From Natranaeroarchaeum sulfidigenes (GTDB taxonomy: Archaea > Halobacteriota > Halobacteria > Halobacteriales > Natronoarchaeaceae): DNA of 64,000 nucleotides. The notes beneath the pieces are model-generated. The model ran no database searches. It saw only the letters and a list, made by a program, of their open reading frames with translations, and was not told the origin of the DNA. The position numbers and the translations under genes were made by a program. Each line of letters begins with the position of its first letter. Position 1 is the first letter of the stretch. Below are positions 25,165-33,097 of the stretch, one piece after another. Location: NCBI RefSeq assembly GCF_017094485.1, contig NZ_CP064786.1:2294001-2358000 (forward strand), written 5' to 3'.

Positions 25165-25238
25165 CCCTACTATGGATAGTTCAGAGGTCGTTCAACAGGC
25201 GACCCGCGAAAGCGAACCCAACGCGAGGATACACAACA

Positions 25239-26171
25239 ATGGAAATCAGCGTACCCGAATTCACACGCGACAACGATCGAGGTCAGGTCGGTATCGAGAC
25301 CCTGATCGTCTTCATCGCAATGATTCTAGTGGCAGCGATCGCAGCGAGCGTACTAATTAACACGGCAGGATTCCTGCAGAACCAGGCGAGCGAGACGAGT
25401 CAGGACTCCGAAGATCAGGTGTCCAATCAGGTGCTGATTATCAGTTCGATTGGTGAGGTTGCAGAGGTTGACGGTGAGGTTGAAAACGTTGAATTTGAGA
25501 TTGATGCTGACAGCGCTGATGCTGACGAGGCCGACTTGGAATACCTAAGTGGTGACTTCGACTTTGAGTCGGATGACGGCGACTTGATCGTCAGAAATGT
25601 AGATGAGGACGAAGAATTCGTCTGGACTGACGACACTGATCCCGTCACTGAAGGTGAAAGTATTGCTCTCCACGACGAAGTTGATTACAGTGATGACGAC
25701 GACATAGAGGTCGAATGGACTGATGACAGCACTGTGTGGGACTTCGGTACAGTTGACGATTCGTTCGACGATACGGAAACTGAGGAAGTGACTGTCGAAG
25801 ACGGTGAAAACCAGATCAGCGAGATCAGCATGACGGTCATGCAGTCGCCGGGTGCTGACGAGATCGACCTCAGCGGTGCATCCATCGAGTACATCGGCCC
25901 TGACGGTCAGGATACTCTGACCTACGAGGACGGCTTCGATGTCATCGGTACGCAGGACGAAGACGAAACTGCACCCGTTCTGACCCAGCGACAGGACCGC
26001 TTCACCATCGAGATCGGACTCGAAGAGGATGGAGAAGACCTCCGCTACCTCGAAGAGGGTGAAGATGCCACGGTTCGCATCACTACCCAGTCCGGTAGCG
26101 AGGCAGTCACCATCGTGAACGTCCCGCAGTCGCTCAGCAGTTACGACACTGGCGACGCAGTCGAACTGTAA
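25239..26171 (+). CDS. arlA2: Archaellin, long copy with acidic insertion
   Basis: The 310-residue preprotein starts [20 protein letters not shown]; cleavage is expected between Gly and Gln. The N-terminal helix ([29 protein letters not shown]) and C-terminal two thirds closely match the short archaellin. Between residues about 77 and 191 it has an insertion made almost wholly of Asp, Glu, Val, Ser and Thr, encoded by clearly AT-richer DNA (about 25467-25811). The insert would sit on the filament's outer surface. No N-glycosylation sequon is found. I take ATG 25239 rather than the open frame from 25110, because the signal peptide begins there. Confidence 0.93.
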   Translation: MEISVPEFTRDNDRGQVGIETLIVFIAMILVAAIAASVLINTAGFLQNQASETSQDSEDQVSNQVLIISSIGEVAEVDGEVENVEFEIDADSADADEADLEYLSGDFDFESDDGDLIVRNVDEDEEFVWTDDTDPVTEGESIALHDEVDYSDDDDIEVEWTDDSTVWDFGTVDDSFDDTETEEVTVEDGENQISEISMTVMQSPGADEIDLSGASIEYIGPDGQDTLTYEDGFDVIGTQDEDETAPVLTQRQDRFTIEIGLEEDGEDLRYLEEGEDATVRITTQSGSEAVTIVNVPQSLSSYDTGDAVEL

Positions 26172-26198
26172 ACTGCGACTGATCGATTTCGGTTTCAG

Positions 26199-26203
26199 TT
26201 TTT
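26199..26203 (+). terminator. Possible U-tract terminator after archaellin gene 2
   Basis: A TTTTT run lies 27 bp downstream of the stop codon, following a T-rich GATTTCGGTTTCAG stretch. It is a plausible archaeal termination site. Confidence 0.4.
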
Positions 26204-26311
26204 GCGACCAGGGGAACATACACGGAGCGTGATTATAGCCGTCCTGTCCGGGCGGCTTCTTTTACTGACACAGTGACAACGCCGAAAGCTGTTGGATCAG
26301 CGTCAAATACT

Positions 26312-26319
26312 TTTTTACG
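26312..26319 (+). promoter_or_regulatory. TATA box of the receiver-GAF-BAT regulator gene
   Basis: TTTTTTAC lies in GC-rich DNA. Its centre predicts transcription from about 26341, downstream of ATG 26335 and upstream of ATG 26356, which favours the second start. Confidence 0.5.
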
Positions 26320-26355
26320 TGGTGTCTGGCAAGTATGGACACTGAACTGGCATCT

Positions 26356-28464
26356 ATGAGTGACAGGATCCACGTACTCCATCTCGACGACAACGAGCAG
26401 TTTCTCGATGTCGTCTCTACCTTTCTGGAAGAGGACAACGACGATATCGACGTGACGACCGAAACCGAGGCGAGCGAGGCGCTGTCGGTGTTGCAAAACG
26501 GCGCGGGCGTCGACTGCGTGCTCAGCGACTACCGGATGGGACCGACCGACGGTGTCGACTTCCTGCGGGAGGTCCGCGCGGTCGACGAGCGGTTGCCCTT
26601 CATTCTGTACACCGGGAAGGGGAGCGAGGCGGTCGCCAGCGAGGCGATCACACAGGGCGTGACCGACTACTTGCAGAAGGAACACTCTGCGGATCAGTAC
26701 GACCTGCTGGCCAATCGGATCCGGAACGCGGTGGATCGCGCGCGAGCGCAGGAGAGCCTCGAAGAGCGAGAAAGTATGTTGACCGCGCTCCACGACGGGA
26801 TGCGATCGCTGATGCTGGCCGAGACGCGGGAGGATATCGCCGGGGAGACCGTCGAAATCGCGGTCGACGTGCTGGAGTTGCCCTGGATCGCGGTCTACCT
26901 GCTCGACGAGTCCGCAGGGGTGTTGCGCCCGGAGGCCTTTATTTCGGATCTCGACGACGTGACCGAGGAGCCGCCGACGTTTTCCGGCGGCGAGAGTCTG
27001 GCGTGGGACGCCTTCGTCGACGGCGAGACCAGACACCACGAGGACGTCAGCGAGATGGAGGGCCACGACGCCGAGTCCGTGTTGACCAGCGAGCTGATCG
27101 TTCCGCTGGGGGATCACGGCGTGTTACTTGCGGGGACGACCGGCGACGACCCGCTGGAGGCGGTGACCGGCGAGTTCGTCGAGACGCTCGGAGCGAACGC
27201 GGAGGCGGCGCTGGACCGCGCCGAACGCGAGGCCGTGTTACGCGAGCGCGACCGGAAACTCGAAGAACAGAACAGCCAGCTCAAGCGACTCAACCGGATC
27301 AACACGGTGATCCGGAACATCGATCAGGCGCTGGTGCAGGCCTCGACGCGCGAGGAGATCGAACAGGAGGTCTGTGACCGGCTCGTAAACGTCGACCTCT
27401 ACGAGTTCGCGTGGATCGGCGGCTACAACAATATCAACGAGACGATCAGCCCGCGGGCGAAAGGCGGTACCGAGGGGAACTATCTGGCGAGCATCGATCT
27501 CGACAGCGAGTCCAACCCGATCCAGGACGCGCTCCACGAGGGCGAGGTCGGTATCGTCCAGAACATCTTCGAAGACGAGAGTATGGGCAGCTGGCGCAAG
27601 CAGGCGTTAAAAAGCGGCTTCCGATCGGTGGCGACGGTGCCGCTGACCTACGAGGGGGCCGTCTACGGACTCCTGCAGATCTACGCCAGCCAGCTGGATA
27701 CCTTCGACGGGGATACCCGTAGCGTTCTCGCGGAGCTTGGAGAGACAATTGGCTACGCGATCAACGCGATCGACCGCAAGGAGGCGCTGCTGACTGACAG
27801 CGTGGTTCAGGTCGAGTTCCGGATTCCGAACTCAGAGGATTTCCTGTACACCCTCTCGAAACGGACCGGCAGCAACGTCGACCTGCGAACGATCCTGCCC
27901 CAGTCCGACGGCTCGTATCTGATCTTCTTCTCGATCACCGATGCCGAAGTCGAGGACGTCCTCGCGTCCGCCGAGGAGTCCCTGTCTGTCTCCGAGGCGA
28001 AACTCATCAGTGAGCGCAACGACACGGCGCTGCTCGAGTGCCGGACAACTGACACGAACATCGCGACGACGGTCGCGGATCACGGCGGCGTCCCGCGGTC
28101 GGTTTCCGCCGATCCGAACGGCGGCCGAGTCGTCGTCGACCTGCCACAGACCGCGGACGTGCGATCCTTCGCCGAACGACTGACCGGCGAGTATCCGTCC
28201 GTCGAGTTCGTCGCCCGCAGAGAGCGGACCAGCGATACCGGCAGCAGACGCTCGTTCCGCGAGCGCCTCGACGACCACCTGACTGACCGTCAGCGGGAGG
28301 TGCTCGAAGCGGCCTACTTCAGCGGCTACTTCGAGTGGCCCCGGGAGAAAAACGGCGAGCAGATCGCCGAGGCGCTGGGCGTCGCCCCGCCGACGTTCAA
28401 CCAGCACCTTCGTGCTGGAGAGCGAAAACTGTTCGAGACACTCTTCGAACCGGACTCCGTCTAA
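26356..28464 (+). CDS. Response-regulator/GAF/BAT-type transcriptional regulator
   Basis: This is a protein of about 702 residues. The receiver domain (first 120 or so) has the acidic pair in VLHLDDNEQF, the phospho-acceptor Asp in VLSDYRMGPTDG, Thr in FILYTGKGS and Lys in YLQKEHS. Two GAF-type sensor domains follow (about 135-290 and 315-475), then a BAT dimerisation region (about 475-620) and a C-terminal HTH_10 (LTDRQREVLEAAYFSGYFEWPREKNGEQIAEALGVAPPTFNQHLR). The last part is the bacterio-opsin activator type. No kinase domain is present, so a separate histidine kinase or a GAF ligand must signal. It sits directly after the archaellins; a role in their control is inference only. Confidence 0.88.
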   Translation: MSDRIHVLHLDDNEQFLDVVSTFLEEDNDDIDVTTETEASEALSVLQNGAGVDCVLSDYRMGPTDGVDFLREVRAVDERLPFILYTGKGSEAVASEAITQGVTDYLQKEHSADQYDLLANRIRNAVDRARAQESLEERESMLTALHDGMRSLMLAETREDIAGETVEIAVDVLELPWIAVYLLDESAGVLRPEAFISDLDDVTEEPPTFSGGESLAWDAFVDGETRHHEDVSEMEGHDAESVLTSELIVPLGDHGVLLAGTTGDDPLEAVTGEFVETLGANAEAALDRAEREAVLRERDRKLEEQNSQLKRLNRINTVIRNIDQALVQASTREEIEQEVCDRLVNVDLYEFAWIGGYNNINETISPRAKGGTEGNYLASIDLDSESNPIQDALHEGEVGIVQNIFEDESMGSWRKQALKSGFRSVATVPLTYEGAVYGLLQIYASQLDTFDGDTRSVLAELGETIGYAINAIDRKEALLTDSVVQVEFRIPNSEDFLYTLSKRTGSNVDLRTILPQSDGSYLIFFSITDAEVEDVLASAEESLSVSEAKLISERNDTALLECRTTDTNIATTVADHGGVPRSVSADPNGGRVVVDLPQTADVRSFAERLTGEYPSVEFVARRERTSDTGSRRSFRERLDDHLTDRQREVLEAAYFSGYFEWPREKNGEQIAEALGVAPPTFNQHLRAGERKLFETLFEPDSV

Positions 28465-28510
28465 CAGAAGTCCCCGTAGATCCGTTCTCCAGACCTGTCG
28501 CGCACCGAAC

Positions 28511-28518
28511 TATTTAAC
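28511..28518 (+). promoter_or_regulatory. TATA box of bioB
   Basis: TATTTAAC is centred about 28 bp before the ATG at 28543, giving a leaderless bioB transcript. It abuts the candidate BirA operator. Confidence 0.6.
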
Positions 28519-28521
28519 ACA

Positions 28522-28553
28522 GTGTAAACTGAGTTCGAAGGTATGGTTTACGA
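28522..28553. promoter_or_regulatory. Candidate BirA (biotin repressor) operator spanning the bioB start codon
   Basis: The half-sites GTGTAAACT (28522-28530) and GGTTTACGA (28545-28553) are separated by 14 bp and resemble the biotin-operon operator form TTGTAAACC-N14/15-GGTTTACAA, recalled from comparative studies of BirA sites. They match it at 7 and 8 of 9 positions. The right half is inside the coding sequence (codons 2-4). Binding would cover the transcription start. Confidence 0.6.
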
Positions 28554-29658
28554 GACGGGCAATCAGACGGTCGACGACGCGGTTCGGCGCGTCCTCGATG
28601 GGGAGCGCCTCGACCGAAAGGATGGGCTGGCGCTGATCGCCCAGCCGGTCGCGGATCTCGCCCCTGCTGCGGACTACATCAGGTCCCAGCTGGGTGACGA
28701 TACCGTCGACGCATGTAGTATCGTCAATGCGAAAGCGGGCGACTGTTCCGAGGATTGTGGGTTCTGTTCGCAGTCCGTTCACTTCGATACTGGGATCGAG
28801 ACCTACGGGTTTCTCGGCCCCGAGAAGGTTCTCGAATCGGCGAAACGCGCCGAGCGGGACGGTGCGCAGCGCTTCGGGATCGTCGTCGCCGAAAAAGGTG
28901 TCAGCAAAGAGCACCGCCCGGAAGAGTGGGAGGAGGTACTCGAAGCGATCCGTCTCGTGCGCGACGAGACTGATGTCGAAGTCGACGCGAGCCTCGGGAT
29001 CCTCACCGACGAAGAGGCCGAGATTCTCGCCGACGAGGGGCTGAACCACTACAACCACAACATCGAGACGTCGCCGAACTACTTCCCGGAGATCGTCGAC
29101 ACCCACAGCTTCGAGGACCGGGTCGAAACGCTCGAAGTGGCGAAAGAAGCGGGAATGGATCTCTGTGCTGGCGTCATCCTCGGGATGGGCGAGACGCCAA
29201 CCGATCGGGTCGACGCCGCCATCGCGCTCCAGGAGATCGGCATCTCCTCGCTCCCGGTGAACGTGTTGAACCCGGTCGCGGGGACGCCGATGGCCGAGCG
29301 ACTCGGCGATTCGGCGGATATCTCGACGGAGGAGATCGTGAAGACCGTCGCCGTCTACCGGCTCTTGCATCCCGAAGCTCGCGTTCGACTCACCGGTGGG
29401 CGAGAGGCCAACCTCGACGAGGACGAACAGCATCTGCCCTTCGAGGCGGGGGCCGACGGTATCCTGACGGGGGACTACCTGACGACCGGCGGCCAGTCAC
29501 CGGGCGAGGATATCGAGGTAATGGAGCGGGCGGGAATGCGCCCGAACATGGACAGTAACGAATTCGATCCTGCGGCGGTCAAATCGCGGGACAGCGAAGG
29601 TGGCGACGGTGACACATCCACTGGCACTGCAAGGAGTGCCGCGACGAACGATTGCTAA
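28543..29658 (+). CDS. bioB: Biotin synthase
   Basis: This 371-residue radical SAM enzyme carries the [4Fe-4S] motif CSEDCGFCSQS within NAKAGDCSEDCGFCSQS, followed by GIVVAEKGVS, YNHNIETSPNYFP, CAGVILGMGETPTDRVD and NPVAGTPMA, and the [2Fe-2S]-region Arg in LTGGREANL. It inserts sulfur into dethiobiotin to give biotin. The start is fixed by a leaderless TATA at 28511-28518. The last 45 residues (after RPNMDSNEFDPAAVK) are a non-conserved, Ser/Thr/Asp-rich tail. A bioF homologue follows on the same strand after 150 bp; bioA and bioD are not in the window. Confidence 0.95.
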   Translation: MVYETGNQTVDDAVRRVLDGERLDRKDGLALIAQPVADLAPAADYIRSQLGDDTVDACSIVNAKAGDCSEDCGFCSQSVHFDTGIETYGFLGPEKVLESAKRAERDGAQRFGIVVAEKGVSKEHRPEEWEEVLEAIRLVRDETDVEVDASLGILTDEEAEILADEGLNHYNHNIETSPNYFPEIVDTHSFEDRVETLEVAKEAGMDLCAGVILGMGETPTDRVDAAIALQEIGISSLPVNVLNPVAGTPMAERLGDSADISTEEIVKTVAVYRLLHPEARVRLTGGREANLDEDEQHLPFEAGADGILTGDYLTTGGQSPGEDIEVMERAGMRPNMDSNEFDPAAVKSRDSEGGDGDTSTGTARSAATNDC

Positions 29659-29808
29659 GAGGGGTGTGCTAGTCCCCGGTCGAAGTGAGAAAAGCTATAC
29701 CCACTGAGCAGTAGGACCAAATCAGTTGCAGCGTTTCGGACGTGCACAACGGACGAACCGCAGGCAGTCGATATCGCCGCAGACAGCGGACGGAGATGGC
29801 GACGAGAT

Positions 29809-31068
29809 ATGAGTGACGATTTCAGCGCAGGAGATGACAGCACCGGATCGCAACGAGATGACGGCTCGTCGATAGGCCACGGCTTCGACCTGTCGGCCGA
29901 GCTGGCTGCCCGTGAGCGACGCAACCTGCTTCGCCGACTGTCGCCCGCAAACCGGGTCGCAGAACGTGCACAGTTCGCCCCTGCACCGGGAAGCGCTCTC
30001 CCGGTCGTCGACGGGGAGGAACGACTGGTCCTTGGGGCCAACAACTATCTCGGGCTCACACAGGACGAGCGTGTACAGGACGCTGCCGTCGCCGCCACCG
30101 AGGTCGTCGGAACCGGTGCAGGTGCGAGCAGACTTGTCACCGGGGATACGCTGGTTCATCACGATCTGGAGACCCGGCTCGCCGAGGCGACCGGCACCGA
30201 TCGGGCACTCACCTTTGCTTCCGGGTACGCCGCGAACGTCGGGACGATTACTGCGCTTGAGCCCGATGTTGTCTTCTCGGATTCGAACAACCACGCGAGC
30301 ACGATCGACGCCTGCCGCCTTTCCGGCGCGGAGACGATCGTCTATGACCACTGTGATACCGCCGATCTCGCCAGCCGGATGAGCGACCGCGAGCAGGCGG
30401 ATGACGAATCCTGGCTCGTCGTCACCGACTCCGTGTTCAGCGTGGACGGCGATGTCGCACCGCTCGAGGAGCTCTGTATCCTCGCGGAGCAGTACGGAGC
30501 CTGGGTGATGGTCGACGAGGCCCACGCGATCGGTCTGTACGAGGACGCTGGCGGTATCGTCCAGCGAGAAGGGCTCTCGGATCGAGTTGACATCCAGATG
30601 GGGACGCTCTCGAAGGCGCTTGCGAGCCAGGGCGGCTACGTCGCAGGGGCCGAGGAGCTGATCGAGTATCTGATCAATCATGCTCGTTCGTTTGCATTCT
30701 CGACCGGACTTTGCCCGCCGGCAGCCGCCGCGGCCGCCGAATCGCTGCACATCGCTCGGACTGACGACTGCCGGAATCGGCTCTGGAGAAACGTGGAGTA
30801 CCTCCGTGAGGAACTGGACGGGATGGGCTATCACGTGCCGGGTGAGACCCAGATCATTCCGGTTCGCGTCGACGACCGGACCGCCGCGCTGGAACTGAGC
30901 GAGGAACTCTACGAGCGTGGTGTTGTCGCCCCGGTAATCAGGCCGCCAAGCGTTCCCGAAGGGACGACCAGAATCCGGGTCGCACCGATGGCGACGCATT
31001 CCGCGTCCGATCTGGCTACCTGTCTCGATGCGTTCCGCGATGCAGGCAGGGAGATCGGGTTGCTGTAA
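29809..31068 (+). CDS. bioF: 8-amino-7-oxononanoate synthase or related alpha-oxoamine synthase
   Basis: This 419-residue fold-type I PLP enzyme has LVLGANNYLGLTQDERVQDAA, GTGAGASRLVTGDTLVHHDLE, SNNHASTIDACRLSG, VVTDSVFSVDGDVAPL, WVMVDEAHAIGLYEDAGG and the PLP-binding Lys in MGTLSKALASQGGYVAG. It condenses pimeloyl-CoA/ACP with alanine in biotin synthesis. 2-amino-3-ketobutyrate CoA ligase is the close alternative, but the bioB neighbour favours BioF. The first 35 residues are an acidic, non-conserved extension. The 150-bp gap to bioB holds no recognisable gene. Confidence 0.87.
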   Translation: MSDDFSAGDDSTGSQRDDGSSIGHGFDLSAELAARERRNLLRRLSPANRVAERAQFAPAPGSALPVVDGEERLVLGANNYLGLTQDERVQDAAVAATEVVGTGAGASRLVTGDTLVHHDLETRLAEATGTDRALTFASGYAANVGTITALEPDVVFSDSNNHASTIDACRLSGAETIVYDHCDTADLASRMSDREQADDESWLVVTDSVFSVDGDVAPLEELCILAEQYGAWVMVDEAHAIGLYEDAGGIVQREGLSDRVDIQMGTLSKALASQGGYVAGAEELIEYLINHARSFAFSTGLCPPAAAAAAESLHIARTDDCRNRLWRNVEYLREELDGMGYHVPGETQIIPVRVDDRTAALELSEELYERGVVAPVIRPPSVPEGTTRIRVAPMATHSASDLATCLDAFRDAGREIGLL

Positions 31069-31125
31069 GGCTGGAGCGCCCCCCATTCTAGCGCTCCGCT
31101 GTGTCGCAGAGCGTCACCCGATCGG

Positions 31126-32568
31126 CTACATGAAATCAGTCAGACCTGCCTGGCCGTCGTCGGCCCCCTCGTCAGTCCCGCCGTCAGTCGAATCGTGGGG
31201 CTCGGCATCCGGTTCTGGCTCGGGGTCGGTCTCAGCCTCGGCCTCGACGTCCCGCGTCGCCCCCTCGAACGCCCCTCCTGAGTGCTCGACAGCCTGTTGC
31301 TCGCGCAGCTCCTGGGCGTCCTCGACGATCGACTGTACCTTGTTGGTGGTCTTCCCGCTGCCCGTCACGAAAGAGACCTGCTTCTCGTCGAGATCGTAAA
31401 TCGCGGCCATCCGAACGGTAAGCTCCCGGTTCTTGCAGTGGTGAGTGAGCTCGGAGAGGAACGGAAGAACGTGGCGACGCGCCGTGCCGATGCTGGTGCC
31501 ACTCTCTTCTGCGATCTTGACGGCGATGCTGTCCCTCGTCTCTCTCGACCCGCGGGAGCGGCCGAGCTTCGACCAGTAGCTCGGTGGGCCATAGCGCGTC
31601 CAGCCGCCCTTCTGCTCACTTCGGGCTGCTGCGACGCCCGCAGTCATATTGTCGCCCGCGTAGCGCCAGTAGGAGTAGTCCTGAGTTGCGCGCACGCGCC
31701 CAAGCCACCGGTCGGCGTTGGCAAGGTAGCCGTACGCATCGGCGAGTTCGCGGCCCGCGTAATCTTTGGGCATGTTGTCCTCGATCCAGTTTATCATGTC
31801 GTCGGGCGTCTCGTCGACGTCATAGGACGCTTCGAGCGCGGCCTGCGGGTCGAGCTTTTTGATCACGTCGTCGAGAAAATCGAAGATGTCAGTCGTCGTA
31901 TCCCGCTGGCCGGTCACCACGTCCTCGACGGTCAGCCGGTCGGCCTGCTCGGCGACCGCCTGCAGGTCGTTGACCGCCGATCGAAGGTCGCCACTGGTCT
32001 GTCTGGCGATCGCTTCGAGGGCTTCCTCCTCGTACTCGACGCCTTCCTTCCGACAGATGTCCCGGAGGACGGGCACGATCGAGCGTTTCGAGACATCCCG
32101 GAACTCGATCTCCTGGCAGGCGTTGCGCAACCCCTGGGACATGTCGTAAAACTCGTTTGCGATCAGGATCATCGGCTGGTCGGCATCCCTGACGACGCCA
32201 GTGACCGCCGCGGAACCACCGTAATCGGCGTTGCCGTGGAAGTTATCGGCCTCGTCCATCACGACCAGGCGTCTGCCCGAACTGCCCTGCGTGAGCGTCC
32301 CTGACTGAGCAGCCTCACCCGCGATCCTGTCGATCACGTCGGCCTGTCGCTGGTCACTCGCGTTCAACTCGATGACTGGCCAGCCCTTATCCGCAGCCAG
32401 CGCGTGGGCCGCCGACGTCTTCCCGATCCCCGGACTGCCGTAGACGATGACCGCCTCGCGGTGTTGCTCCCACGAATCGGCCCACTCTTTTAGCGCGTCG
32501 CGGGCCTTGTCGTTCCCCCGGACCTCCGCCAGCGTCGACGGGCGGTATTTTTCGGTCCAATCGCTCAT
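31126..32568 (-). CDS. rfcL: Replication factor C large subunit
   Basis: This 480-residue AAA+ clamp loader subunit has WTEKYRPSTLAEVRGN at the N-terminus, Walker A VYGSPGIGKTSAAHALA, Walker B RLVVMDEADNFHG, and the sensor/collar region through VVTGQRDTTTDIFDFLDDV. The last 70 residues are acidic, low-complexity and end QAGLTDFM, a PIP-box-like PCNA-binding sequence. With small RFC subunits it opens and loads PCNA on primed DNA. Length and order are typical of haloarchaea. It is convergent with bioF and divergent from nothing nearby; the USP gene follows upstream on the same strand. Confidence 0.95.
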   Translation of the reverse strand: MSDWTEKYRPSTLAEVRGNDKARDALKEWADSWEQHREAVIVYGSPGIGKTSAAHALAADKGWPVIELNASDQRQADVIDRIAGEAAQSGTLTQGSSGRRLVVMDEADNFHGNADYGGSAAVTGVVRDADQPMILIANEFYDMSQGLRNACQEIEFRDVSKRSIVPVLRDICRKEGVEYEEEALEAIARQTSGDLRSAVNDLQAVAEQADRLTVEDVVTGQRDTTTDIFDFLDDVIKKLDPQAALEASYDVDETPDDMINWIEDNMPKDYAGRELADAYGYLANADRWLGRVRATQDYSYWRYAGDNMTAGVAAARSEQKGGWTRYGPPSYWSKLGRSRGSRETRDSIAVKIAEESGTSIGTARRHVLPFLSELTHHCKNRELTVRMAAIYDLDEKQVSFVTGSGKTTNKVQSIVEDAQELREQQAVEHSGGAFEGATRDVEAEAETDPEPEPDAEPHDSTDGGTDEGADDGQAGLTDFM

Positions 32569-32610
32569 TACCGGAGTGTGGGGCGACCGGCGTTTATTCG
32601 TTGCGGAGTG

Positions 32611-33045
32611 TTAGTCCCGGTCCTCCCCGACCACAAGTACGGGCGCGACACGCGACCGGACGATGCTATCAGTCGTACTCCCGAGTAGCGCGCGCTTGAA
32701 CGCCGAACGGCCCTGCGTCCCGAGCAGAATCAGGTCGACGTCCCTCTCTGCGGCGTAGTTCTCGATGGCTTCGTGGGGAACCCCTTCGAGTATCTCCGTC
32801 GTCGTCTCGACGCCCGCCGCCTCGGCGCGCTCGGCCAGCAGGTCGAGCGTCTTGCGAGCCTCTTTGCGAAGGTTCCCAGCTACGGTTTCGGGGTCGACGA
32901 TAGCGTTATCGTAGGCCGTTCTGGTCTCGACGACGGAGACCAGATGGAGGGTCGCATCGTAACGCTCGGCGTGGTCGAGGGCGTGGTCGGCCGCCGCCGC
33001 GGCGTCGTCGCTGCCGTCGGTCGCAAGGAGGATCTCGTCGTACAT
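32611..33045 (-). CDS. Universal stress protein (UspA family)
   Basis: The 144-residue single-domain USP has MYDEILLATDGSDDAAAAADHAL, HLVSVVETRTAYDN, DLILLGTQGRSAFKRALLGSTTDSIVRS and APVLVVG. The GxxGxxxxxxxxxG(S/T) ATP-binding signature is intact, so it belongs to the ATP-binding class. Haloarchaea carry dozens of such genes, and no specific stress can be deduced. The ATG complement at 33043-33045 is used; the longer open frame upstream overlaps intergenic sequence and lacks homology. Confidence 0.92.
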   Translation of the reverse strand: MYDEILLATDGSDDAAAAADHALDHAERYDATLHLVSVVETRTAYDNAIVDPETVAGNLRKEARKTLDLLAERAEAAGVETTTEILEGVPHEAIENYAAERDVDLILLGTQGRSAFKRALLGSTTDSIVRSRVAPVLVVGEDRD

Positions 33046-33097
33046 GGTCGGGAGTACGTGAGCGAGTATAACAGTACTTCCGGCCGGATCTCTCGCC

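Noticed and set aside
24979-25238. Possible third archaellin or small gene between the two archaellins
   Set aside because: The open frame from 25110 is only an upstream extension of archaellin 2; its first 43 codons contain a promoter-like TTTTTTATAC and no signal peptide.
29722-31086. 454-codon minus-strand frame across bioF
   Set aside because: It is an antisense shadow of an enzyme with clear PLP motifs. The product has no recognisable domain.
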